A DNA stretch of 64,000 nt from Streptomyces marokkonensis (GTDB taxonomy: Bacteria; Actinomycetota; Actinomycetes; Streptomycetales; Streptomycetaceae). This document shows positions 1 through 8,021 of the stretch, one piece after another. The stretch spans positions 62,001-126,000 of the forward strand of contig NZ_VSKS01000006.1 in assembly GCF_008312835.1 (NCBI RefSeq), read 5' to 3'. Position 1 is the stretch's first letter. Every line of letters begins with the position of its first letter. Both the position numbers and the translations under genes were made by a program. Under the pieces are notes generated by a model, which saw only the letters and a list, made by a program, of their open reading frames with translations, made no database searches and had not been told where the DNA came from.

Positions 1-59
1 AGCGGCTCTGAGAGCGGCCCCGGGCGGTGCTGCCCCCGCCCTCGCCGCCGTTCCCGTCG

Positions 60-2501
60 TCACCGTACGACGAACTCCGCCCACACCTGCTTGCCCCCGC
101 TGACCGGGAGCGTGCCCCAGGTCGCCGAGACCGCCTCGACGAGCAGGATGCCCCGGCCGCCGGTGGCCTCCCAGCCGATGCTGGTGGGCTTCACGGGGGT
201 GCGGGGCGAGGCGTCGGCGACCGCGAGGCGCAGCCGGTCGTTGACCAGGGTGAGGTCGAGGCGGACCTGTCCGTCGGTGTGCACCAGGGCGTTGGTGACC
301 AGTTCGGAGACCGCGAGCAGGGGGGCGTCGATGTCCTCGCTCACGCCCCAGGAGCGCAGGGTGCGCCGGGTGAAGCGGCGGGCGTGGCCCACCGCCTGGG
401 GCACCCGCCACACCGTCCAGCTCTCGCGCAGCGGGCGCAGGGCCATGCCGTCGTAGCGCATCAGCAGCAGGGCGACGTCGTCGCTGCGCGGGGCCTTGCC
501 GAGCAGGGCGTCCGCGACCTGCCCCAGGTGCGCGGGGTCGGAGACCGACAGCTGCCGGGCGAAGCGCTCCATGCCCTCGTCGATGTCGGTCTCGGGCGAC
601 TCGACCAGGCCGTCCGTGGTGAGGGCGACCATCGTGCCGGGCTGGAGCCGCAGCGGGCTCATGGGGAAGTCGCTCTGCCGCACCACCCCGAGCGGTGGTC
701 CGCCCTCTGCCTCGGCGATGTCCGTACGTCCGTCCGGGTGACGCAGCACCGGTGGCAGATGTCCCGCGCGGACGCACCAGGCGAAGCCCTCCTCCATGTC
801 GACGTCGACGTAGCAGCAGGTGGCGAAGAGGTCGGTCTCCATGTCCATGAGCAGCCGGTTGGCGTGGGAGACCACCACGTCCGGGGGGTGTCCCTCGACG
901 GCGTAGGCGCGCAGGGCGGTGCGCATCTGGCCCATGAGGGTGGCGGCGCCGGCGCTGTGGCCCTGGACGTCGCCGATGACGAGGGCGACGTGGTTGTCCG
1001 GCAGCGGGATCACGTCGTACCAGTCGCCGCCCAGCTCCAGTCCGGCCGTGCTGGGCAGATAGCGGGCGACGGCGACCGCGCCCGGAAGCCGGGGCAGGCG
1101 GCGCGGCAGGAGCTGGCGCTGGAGCATGCCGACCAGTTCGTGCTCGGCGTCGAAGGCACGGGCCCGCATGAGGGCCTGTCCGGCGAGGCCGGCGGCGGCG
1201 GTGAGCAGGGCGCGTTCGTCGGCGCCGAAATCATGGGGGGCGTCCCAGCCGATGAGGCAGGCGCCTGCCATGCGGTTGCCCGCGGGCAGCGGCAGCACAG
1301 CCAGGCCGCCGGGCCCGACCTCGGCCAGGGCGACTTCCAGCGGGGAACCGGCGGGCCAGATGCCGGCGCGGCCCTCGCGCAGCGCGGCGGCGAGGGTCGG
1401 CATGGTGCGCACCGGCGCGTCGGGCCACTCGGTGCGCCACTCCGCGCGCCACAGCTCCGGCCAGGCCTCGGGTTCGGGCGGGTCGAGGACGGTCACGACG
1501 AGCCGGTCGTTCTCCAGCTCGGCGACCGCGATCCGGTCGGCACGCAGCGGCCTGCGAAGCGCGGCGACCACGGCCCTGCCGACGTCGCGGATGGTGACGG
1601 CGGTGGCCAGTGCGGCTGCGAGGCGCTGGACACGGGCCACGTCCGTGATGTCGGAGCGCAGCGTGGAGACATCGGCGACGGAACCCACCAGACGGGCCGG
1701 GCGCCCCTCGCCGCCGGGCGCCAGCCGGCCGCGCAGCCGGAGCCACTTGGGCGGGCCCGCGGGCTGGAGCACCCGGAACTCCAGTTCCCGCTCGCCGATC
1801 GTCATGTGGTCGGCCTCGACGACGGACATCAGCGAGGGCAGGTCCTCCGGCACGGTCAGGCCCAGCAGGGTCTCCACCCGCCCGTCGAAGTCGTCCGGGT
1901 CCAGGCCGAACAGCTCCAGGACGGCCTCGTCGACCCGGACCCGGCCGGTGTCCATGGCGAGGCTGAAACCACCCGGCGGCAGCTCCGCGCCGTCGGCGGC
2001 CGCGGGCGGCGCGGGGAAGGCGACGGCGTCGGCGACGAGGCCGAGGCAGACGCGGTCGTCGGCGTCGAACCCGCCGGGGCGCTCGCTCACCGTGAGCAGG
2101 CAGCCGCCGCCGTGGCTCACGGGCAGGGCCGCCAGGTGGAAGGCGCGGCGGGGCACGCGCCGCGACTGGGCCTGTGCGGCCAGCTCCTCCGGACCCAGCC
2201 ACACCGGCCGCCCGCGGTGCGCCTCGGCCACCGGGGCGTGTCCCGCGACGGGGTAGCTGTCGCGCACCCCGCACAGAGTCCTCGGCACCCCGGCGGACTC
2301 CGCCAGATAGAGCCGCTCTCCGTCCGCGCTGGGCGTGTACACGGCGGCGAAGGAGGCACCGGCGAAGACGAGGGCCTGCTCCAGGATGCGGCGCACCCGT
2401 TCGGGTGAGTCCCGGTCGACCGCGATCGCCGTCAGGGCGCCCTCCGCACGCAGCGTTCTCGTGCTGCGTCCCGCAGCGCCCTCACCGACCACGTTGGCCA
2501 T
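60..2501 (-). CDS. GAF-PAS-GAF-SpoIIE (PP2C) phosphatase with C-terminal HATPase
   Basis: An 813-residue cytoplasmic regulator of the SpoIIE/RsbU phosphatase family, which dephosphorylates STAS anti-anti-sigma factors. In order I see a GAF-like domain (about 20-150), a PAS fold (about 175-275), a second GAF-like region (about 300-450), the PP2C core (about 475-680) with GGDWYDVIPL, VIGDVQGHS and TTDGLVES, and a histidine-kinase-like ATPase (about 690-813) with SELVTNALVHT and GGRGILLVEAV. The last domain resembles RsbW anti-sigma kinases, so phosphatase and kinase-like parts share one chain. There are no membrane segments. I chose ATG 2501 because homology-like sequence begins there; the frame stays open upstream to 2996 but reads as low-complexity shadow. 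No strong ribosome binding site precedes it, so the start is less certain than the gene. It is divergent from the related phosphatase at 2770. Confidence 0.9.
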   Translation of the reverse strand: MANVVGEGAAGRSTRTLRAEGALTAIAVDRDSPERVRRILEQALVFAGASFAAVYTPSADGERLYLAESAGVPRTLCGVRDSYPVAGHAPVAEAHRGRPVWLGPEELAAQAQSRRVPRRAFHLAALPVSHGGGCLLTVSERPGGFDADDRVCLGLVADAVAFPAPPAAADGAELPPGGFSLAMDTGRVRVDEAVLELFGLDPDDFDGRVETLLGLTVPEDLPSLMSVVEADHMTIGERELEFRVLQPAGPPKWLRLRGRLAPGGEGRPARLVGSVADVSTLRSDITDVARVQRLAAALATAVTIRDVGRAVVAALRRPLRADRIAVAELENDRLVVTVLDPPEPEAWPELWRAEWRTEWPDAPVRTMPTLAAALREGRAGIWPAGSPLEVALAEVGPGGLAVLPLPAGNRMAGACLIGWDAPHDFGADERALLTAAAGLAGQALMRARAFDAEHELVGMLQRQLLPRRLPRLPGAVAVARYLPSTAGLELGGDWYDVIPLPDNHVALVIGDVQGHSAGAATLMGQMRTALRAYAVEGHPPDVVVSHANRLLMDMETDLFATCCYVDVDMEEGFAWCVRAGHLPPVLRHPDGRTDIAEAEGGPPLGVVRQSDFPMSPLRLQPGTMVALTTDGLVESPETDIDEGMERFARQLSVSDPAHLGQVADALLGKAPRSDDVALLLMRYDGMALRPLRESWTVWRVPQAVGHARRFTRRTLRSWGVSEDIDAPLLAVSELVTNALVHTDGQVRLDLTLVNDRLRLAVADASPRTPVKPTSIGWEATGGRGILLVEAVSATWGTLPVSGGKQVWAEFVVR

Positions 2502-2769
2502 TACAGCGCTAATGGGACATCCGCGCAGCCCCTGCGAGCGTTCGGCTGCAGGACGGGTTCCCTCCGCTTCGCCGGGTCCTCGGCGGGGAACCTGTGGCGC
2601 CGGGCGCGGGGCAACCGGACCGGTACGTCGCGGGAGCGGTCCCCCCGGGGTCCGCTCGCTCCCCGGGTGTCCGGCCCCTTCTCCCCGCCGTTCGTCGTGC
2701 GCGACGGCCCCGCAGGGAGGAGATTGGGTCCCGTGGCCGGTGGCGCGGCCGTGCGAGGAGGTGGTCGGC
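2502..2769. promoter_or_regulatory. Divergent intergenic region between two SpoIIE-type phosphatases
   Basis: 268 bases that must hold promoters for both phosphatase genes. A GAGGAGG ribosome binding site at 2755-2761 lies 8 bases before the GTG at 2770. I see no clear -35/-10 pair and no operator. Confidence 0.4.
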
Positions 2770-4916
2770 GTGTCCGAGGGACAGTCCTCCGCGCAGGCGC
2801 CGGCGAGTGGGCGGGCACCGGTCGGCCGCCCGCTGCTGTCACTGTCGCTGGCCTCGATGATGGACGAGGTGCACGCCCATTCCGGGGCGGTGTACCTGCT
2901 CTCGCCGGACCAGCCGGTGCTGGAGATGGCGGTGATGGCGGGGCTGCCGCGCGCCTTCGCGGCCCCGTGGGAACGGCTGGCGCTGAGCGCGCCCATCCCG
3001 GTGTCCGACGCGGCGCGCGAACGACGGCTGGTCTGGGTGGGCGGCGAGGAGGAGATGGCGCGGCACTATCCCCGGATCGCCATGGTGCTGCCCTATCCCT
3101 TCTCCCTGGCGGCGCTGCCGGTGGCGACCGCGACCAGGGCGTACGGCGCGGTCTTCGTGACCTGCCCGGCACACACCCACCGGACCTGTCCGACTGGGAG
3201 CGCGATCATCTGACCGCCGCCTGCGACCGGCTGGCGGTGCGGCTGGAGCGGGCCGCCGAGCAGAGCCTGCCGCTGGCGCCCGAGCCGGATCTGCTGGCGG
3301 CGCCGCTGGTGGGCGGCATGGCCGGCACGCTCGGCTCGGTGGAGGCGGCACGGATGGTGTCCCGGCTGCCGTACGGTCTGTGCTCGCTCGACGTGCACGG
3401 GCGGGTCGGCTTCGTCAACGCCGCCGCCTCGGACCTGCTCGGCGTCCCGGCCAACCGGCTGCTCGGCGCCCATCTGTGGGCGTCGGTGCCGTGGCTGAAC
3501 GACCCCGTCTACGAGGACCGCTACCGGGCCGCCCTGTTCAGCCAGCACGTCACCTCGTTCGTCGCGCTGCGGCCGCCCAACGAGTGGCTGTCCTTCCGGC
3601 TGTATCCGAGCACGACCGGGCTCAGCGTCCGTATCAGCCGGGCGCGGGCGGTGACGGAGATGAACCGCACGGCGCCGCGGCCCGGGCGGGCGACCGCGCG
3701 GCTGGTCACCATCACCCAGGTGCTGGGCCTGGCCGGCGCGCTGACCGAGACGGTCGGGGTGCAGGACGTGGTGCAGCTGGTCGCGGACGAGGTCGCGCCG
3801 GCGGTGGGCAGCCAGGGGCTGGTGGTCCTCGGCTCCCGCGCGGGCCGGCTGCGTGTGCTGGGACACCGCGGGTACCGGGATCCGCGGGTCGTGGAGCGGT
3901 ACGACGGGATGCCGCTGTCGGAGCCGACTCCCGGCAGCCAGGTGCTGCGCACGGGTGTGCCCGCCTTTTTCGAGAACCGGGCGGACGCAGAACGCCTGTA
4001 CCCGGCGCTGCTGACGAATCCGTCCGAGTTCTCGGCATGGGCGTACCTGCCGCTGATCGCCTCGGGCCGCCCGGTGGGGACGTGCGTGCTGTCGTACGCG
4101 GCGGCGCACCATTTCGCCACCGAGGAGCGGGCGGTGCTGACCAGTCTGGCGGGGCTGATCGCCCAGGCGCTGGAGCGGGCCGTGCTCTACGACGCGAAGC
4201 ACCGGCTGGCACACGGGCTGCAGGAGGCGCTGCTGCCGCACACGCTGCCGTCGCTGGCCGGGATCGAGGCGGCCGCACGGTATCTGCCGGCCACTCAGGG
4301 CATGGAGATCGGGGGCGATTTCTACGACCTGGTGCCGACGCAGGGCATGGCGGCGGCGGTGATCGGGGATGTGCAGGGGCACAACGTGACGGCGGCCGGG
4401 CTGATGGGGCAGGTCCGCACCGCCGTTCGCGCGTACACGGCCGTCGGGCAGGCCCCCGAGGAGGTCATGCGCAGCACCAACCGGTTGTTGCTGGACCTGG
4501 GTTCGGAGCTGTTCGCGAGCTGTCTGTACATGCGGCTGGATCCCGCGCACGGGCGGGCCGTGATGTCCCGCGCGGGTCATCCGCCGCCGCTGCTGCGCAG
4601 GCCGGACGGGCGGGTGCGGGTGCTGGACCTGGCCGGTGGTCCGCTGCTGGGGATCGACGGTTCGGCGGCCTATCCGTCGACGGAGGTGGACCTCTCCCCC
4701 GGTTCGCTGCTCGTGCTCTACACCGACGGCCTGGTGGAGTCACCCGGTACGGACTTCGAGGACGCCCTCGCCGATCTGTGCCGGCGCCTCACCGAGCTGG
4801 GTGACCTGCCGCTGGACGACCTCGCCGACGCGCTGGTCCGGCCCGGCGCGGACGCGGAGGGCCGCCTGGACGACATCGCGGTGCTGCTGATCCGGGCGCT
4901 GCCGGCCGACGGCTGA
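2770..4916 (+). pseudogene. GAF-PAS-GAF-SpoIIE phosphatase, interrupted by a -1 frameshift near 3168
   Basis: A second SpoIIE/RsbU-type PP2C phosphatase read in two frames. The first frame starts at GTG 2770 behind GAGGAGG and encodes a GAF-like N-terminus up to VFVTCP, then runs to a stop at 3213. The second frame resumes the same domain at THPPDLSDWERDHL near 3170 and continues without a break to 4916. One G missing from the CCGG at 3165-3169 would rejoin them. After the break come a PAS domain (LPYGLCSLDVHGRVGFVNAA), a GAF domain, and the PP2C core with GGDFYDLVP, VIGDVQGHN and YTDGLVESPG. The C-terminal HATPase seen in the neighbour is absent. Either the gene is inactive or shortened, or the base was lost in sequencing. 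The intact quality of everything downstream favours a very recent mutation or an error. Confidence 0.8.
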
Positions 4917-4940
4917 CGGGGCGCGGGGCCCGGCAGGGGC

Positions 4941-4972
4941 CCGGCCCCGCCACCACGGGGTGGCGGGGCCGG
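4941..4972. terminator. Hairpin between convergent genes
   Basis: A perfect 13-bp stem (4941-4953 pairing with 4960-4972, six-base loop) sits between the stop of the phosphatase and the stop of the opposing protease gene. It has no T-run, as is usual for Streptomyces hairpin terminators, and could serve both strands. Confidence 0.6.
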
Positions 4973-4998
4973 ACCTGCGGTGCCCCGGAGGCGGGGTG

Positions 4999-6324
4999 TC
5001 AGTGGGTCTGCGTCAGGCCGGAGCCGTCCTCGGCGCCCTGGCCTGCTCCGTCACCGGCTCCCGCGCCGGCCTCCTCGCCGGCACCGGCCTGCTCACCGCC
5101 GACGTCCTGACCACCGGCCTGCTCACCACCGGCCTCCTGGCCGCCGGCCGCCTCGCCCGCGCCGGCCTCCCCGCCGCCCGCCTCGTCGCCGCCGCCCGCG
5201 CCCTCTCCCGCGCCGAGGGTCGCGCCGACCGCCGCCAGGGCGGTGGTGACCGGCTGGAAGAACGTCTCGCCGCCGGACGTGCAGTCGCCGCTGCCGCCCG
5301 AGGTCAGGCCGATGGCGAGGCCGTCCTGGGTGAACATCGAGCCGCCGCTGTCGCCGGGTTCCGCGCAGACGTCGGTCTGGATGAGACCGGTGACCGTGCC
5401 CTCCGGGTAGTTCACCGTGGCGTTCAGACCGAGCACCTGGCCGTCGGCGAGCCCGGTGGTGCTGCCCATCCGGAACACCTCCTGCCCGACGGTGGCCTCG
5501 GCGGCCTGGACGATCGGAAGCGTCTGGTCGCCGAGGTCGACCTCGCTCGGCGCCTGGGTGGCGGGGTCGTCGTACGTGACGAGTGCGAAGTCGCCCTCAC
5601 CCGGGAAGACCGCCTGGTCGACCGTGGCGATCGGCTGTCCGCCCTGCGCGTCGGACCACTGGTCGCCCCCGGCCGCACAGTGACCGGCCGTCAGGAACGC
5701 CGGACTGCCGTCGCCCGCGGTGACGTTGAAGCCGAGCGAGCACCGGGCACCGCCGGAGAAGATGGCGTCGCCGCCGGACACGAACGTCTTGAAGGTGCCC
5801 GCCGACTTCTTGATGGTCGCCATGCCGGAGCCGAGGCTCCGCACGGTGGACTCCAGCCGGTCCCACTTGTCGCCGGTCACCGTGCTGTCCGCGGTGACGA
5901 GGATCTTGTTGGTGCGCGGGTCCACGGCCCACGAGGTGCCCGGGATGGTCGCCTCCGCCTTCAGCGTCCGCGCCCCCGCCTCCAGTTCGGTCATGCTGTT
6001 GTCGACCTCGCGGACGGCCGCGCCCGCCTTCTTGGCCTGCACGATCACGTTGTTGTTGTCGCCCGGTACGACGTTGACGACGAGCTGCTTGTTCCCGCCG
6101 TCGTAGTAGGAGCCGGCGAACGCGTCACCGAGGAGCCCGGCGAGCTGCGAGGCGAGATCCGAGGCGTCGCCCGCCTTGAGGGTCTTCGGCGCCGCCGCGG
6201 CGTCGTCCGACGCGCCGTCCTGCGACGCGTTGGCGTTCGGGAGCAGGATCGCGGCGGCTCCGAGCGCCACCACACCGCCCACCGCTATCGCGGCCTTGCG
6301 CTTCGGAATTCGCTTGTGACTCAA
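4999..6324 (-). CDS. Secreted S1-family serine protease with alpha-lytic-type propeptide (streptogrisin-like)
   Basis: A 441-residue exported protease. It has a signal peptide (SHKRIPKRKAAIAVGG then a hydrophobic run ending NANA), an inhibitory-chaperone propeptide of the alpha-lytic type (about 45-180), and a chymotrypsin-fold catalytic domain. The triad is visible as TAGHC (His), GDFALVTYDD (Asp) and CAEPGDSGGS (Ser). The last 75 or so residues are a low-complexity tail of GAGE, GGQE and GGEQ repeats, perhaps a flexible or cell-wall-spanning segment. The start is a TTG at 6324: AGGAGG lies 8 bases upstream and no ATG or GTG fits the signal peptide as well. It is divergent from the double-glycine peptide cassette. 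A role in maturing or degrading that peptide is only inference. Confidence 0.93.
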   Translation of the reverse strand: MSHKRIPKRKAAIAVGGVVALGAAAILLPNANASQDGASDDAAAAPKTLKAGDASDLASQLAGLLGDAFAGSYYDGGNKQLVVNVVPGDNNNVIVQAKKAGAAVREVDNSMTELEAGARTLKAEATIPGTSWAVDPRTNKILVTADSTVTGDKWDRLESTVRSLGSGMATIKKSAGTFKTFVSGGDAIFSGGARCSLGFNVTAGDGSPAFLTAGHCAAGGDQWSDAQGGQPIATVDQAVFPGEGDFALVTYDDPATQAPSEVDLGDQTLPIVQAAEATVGQEVFRMGSTTGLADGQVLGLNATVNYPEGTVTGLIQTDVCAEPGDSGGSMFTQDGLAIGLTSGGSGDCTSGGETFFQPVTTALAAVGATLGAGEGAGGGDEAGGGEAGAGEAAGGQEAGGEQAGGQDVGGEQAGAGEEAGAGAGDGAGQGAEDGSGLTQTH

Positions 6325-6890
6325 ACTACTCGACCTCCTGGGGGGACGGGAGTCGTGCCGCCGTTCGGCGGCTTTCGGGGCGCCTGGATGGCTGTTGGTA
6401 CGCGCGTGGCACCGGGCGCGTTCAATCCCGCCCCGCCCTCGCGTACCGCGACCGGCCGTGCGCGGGGCGTGGCGACCGTGAAGCGGAATCCCGGCTTCAG
6501 GGAATCTGCACAGCGAATGCCCAAGCCGGTCACCGGAGTCGGTGTGCCTCCACCCTCCGGCCGCCCGCGTCACGTCTTTGGGGCCGGTGTGCCGGATTCC
6601 GGCCACCGGGACGCAAGTGGCCGGATGGGTCGATGCGGTGGGGCATGTGAAGGACTCGCCGCCGACTGGTGCCCCCGTCTGCACGCTTGGGTGCCCGAGC
6701 GGCGCAAGTTGCCTGGTGAGAGGTTTGGTTGATTGGAAGCCCGTGCCACCGGCGTGCTTTGATCCATCGCACCGCAAGGCCGTTCCGGGCTCCCGGCGAC
6801 GGGCGTTCGGCGCCCGCGGTCGCGGCCTTCATCTGTCCCCGGAGGGGGCCGCTCCCCCTTGTGACATTCCATACGAAGGGAAGTTCCATC
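6325..6890. other. Intergenic region between protease and export cassette
   Basis: 566 bases without a credible gene. It must contain promoters for the protease (minus) and for the peptide cassette (plus). I could not identify a convincing -35/-10 pair. Ribosome binding sites are clear at both ends: AGGAGG for the protease and GAAGGGAAG at 6875-6883 for the peptide gene. Confidence 0.5.
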
Positions 6891-7106
6891 ATGAACTCCA
6901 CCCCCCAGGTCGAGACCGTCGAGATCTCCGACGCCGACCTCGACAGCGTCTCCGGCGGCCTGTCCGTGAACGCCGTGAACACCCTCACGGGCGCGGTGGA
7001 CAGCATCGCCCCCGTCTCCGGCCTGGTCGACACCGTCGTCGGCACCGTCGAGGGTGCCACCGGCCTGAACACCGCCCCGGTCACGAACCTGGTCGCCGGT
7101 CTCTGA
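6891..7106 (+). CDS. Double-glycine leader precursor peptide (putative bacteriocin or signal)
   Basis: A 71-residue peptide. Residues 1-23 look like a double-glycine leader, acidic and ending ISDADLDSVSGG, which fits cleavage by C39 peptidases after Gly23. The predicted 48-residue core is rich in Val, Thr, Ala, Gly and Asn, contains no Cys, Lys, Arg or His, and has a net negative charge with alternating hydrophobic residues. The absence of Cys rules out lanthionine or sactionine crosslinks. It starts at ATG 6891 behind GAAGGGAAG and is followed by genes for an HlyD-like protein and two exporters of the NHLM bacteriocin type. I infer that it is the exported substrate. Whether it is an antimicrobial, a signal or a surface peptide cannot be told from the sequence. 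Confidence 0.85.
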   Translation: MNSTPQVETVEISDADLDSVSGGLSVNAVNTLTGAVDSIAPVSGLVDTVVGTVEGATGLNTAPVTNLVAGL

Positions 7107-7214
7107 TCGCGCCCTCGCGCCACGGAGTTCCGGAGCCGCCCCGGCTCCGGGACTCCGTGGCGCCGCCGCGGTCCCCCGTCACATCGCACAGTTCATCCAG
7201 GTGAGGCACAACCC

Positions 7215-8021
7215 GTGCAGTTCCGCCAACAGGCCCTCGCCAGGCTCCAGTCACCGGAGGAGCTCGACCTCCCGGTGCGCTTCGCCCGCCCGCAGGGCTG
7301 GCTGGTGCTGTCCGTGACCGTGGTCGCGATGGCGGCGGCCTCGGTGTGGGCGCTGACCGGGTCGGTCACCTCCACGGTCGGCGCGCCCGCCGTCCTCACG
7401 TACGGGCAGGGCAGTTACGTCCTGCAGAGCCCCGTCGCCGGCCAGGTCACCGCCGTCCTGGCGGAGGAGGGCCAGCGGCTGCCCGCCGGTTCCCCCGTCC
7501 TGAAGGTGCGCACCGAGCGGGGCGACACGCTCGTCCGCACCCTCGACGCGGGCCGGATCACCGCGCTCGCCGCCAGCACCGGGCAGATCATCGCCACCGG
7601 CGCGGACGTCGCCGCCGTGGAGAAGGTCGCCCGCGAGGACGCCCCCCTGTACGCGACGGTGTACGTCCCCGCCGAGAGTGCCGCCGGCATTCCCGCGCGC
7701 GCCTCCGTCGACCTGACCGTGCAGTCGGTGCCGAGCCAGGAGTACGGCGTGCTGCACGGCACGGTGCGGTCGGTGGACCGCACCGCCCAGTCCGCCCAGC
7801 GCATCGCCGCGTTCCTCGGGGACAGGCGGCTCGGCGAGCAGTTCACCAAGGAGGGCAGGCCGGTGGCGGTCACGGTCGAACTGGAGAAGTCGGCCGCCAC
7901 GAGGAGCGGCTACGCGTGGTCCTCCGCGGAGGGCCCGCCGTTCGAACTGACCTCGATGACCCTGGCCACGGGTTCGGTGCGGCTGGCCGACCGGCGCCCC
8001 GTCGACTGGCTGCTGCCGTGA
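7215..8021 (+). CDS. HlyD-like secretion protein of an NHLM-type bacteriocin exporter
   Basis: A 268-residue membrane-fusion-like protein. A short cytoplasmic N-terminus is followed by one transmembrane helix (about 29-48, WLVLSVTVVAMAAASVWAL), then a biotinyl-lipoyl-like beta domain (YVLQSPVAGQVTAVLAEEGQ and DAGRITALAASTGQIIATG) and a beta-barrel region. It lacks the long coiled-coil hairpin of Gram-negative HlyD, as expected in a Gram-positive. GTG 7215 is supported by AGGTGAGG upstream. Its stop overlaps the start of the next gene (GTGA at 8018-8021), so it is translationally coupled to the peptidase-exporter. It probably holds the ABC exporter in the membrane and guides the peptide outward. 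Confidence 0.87.
   Translation: MQFRQQALARLQSPEELDLPVRFARPQGWLVLSVTVVAMAAASVWALTGSVTSTVGAPAVLTYGQGSYVLQSPVAGQVTAVLAEEGQRLPAGSPVLKVRTERGDTLVRTLDAGRITALAASTGQIIATGADVAAVEKVAREDAPLYATVYVPAESAAGIPARASVDLTVQSVPSQEYGVLHGTVRSVDRTAQSAQRIAAFLGDRRLGEQFTKEGRPVAVTVELEKSAATRSGYAWSSAEGPPFELTSMTLATGSVRLADRRPVDWLLP

Noticed and set aside
1-59. Terminator or gene end before the first phosphatase
   Set aside because: Only 59 bases are visible; no stem or coding signal is strong enough to call.
6729-6765. Promoter TTGATT ... TTTGAT before the peptide gene
   Set aside because: The spacing of about 25 bases is wrong for a -35/-10 pair.
6891-7106. Lanthipeptide or sactipeptide precursor
   Set aside because: The core has no Cys and no lanthionine or radical-SAM enzyme is nearby.
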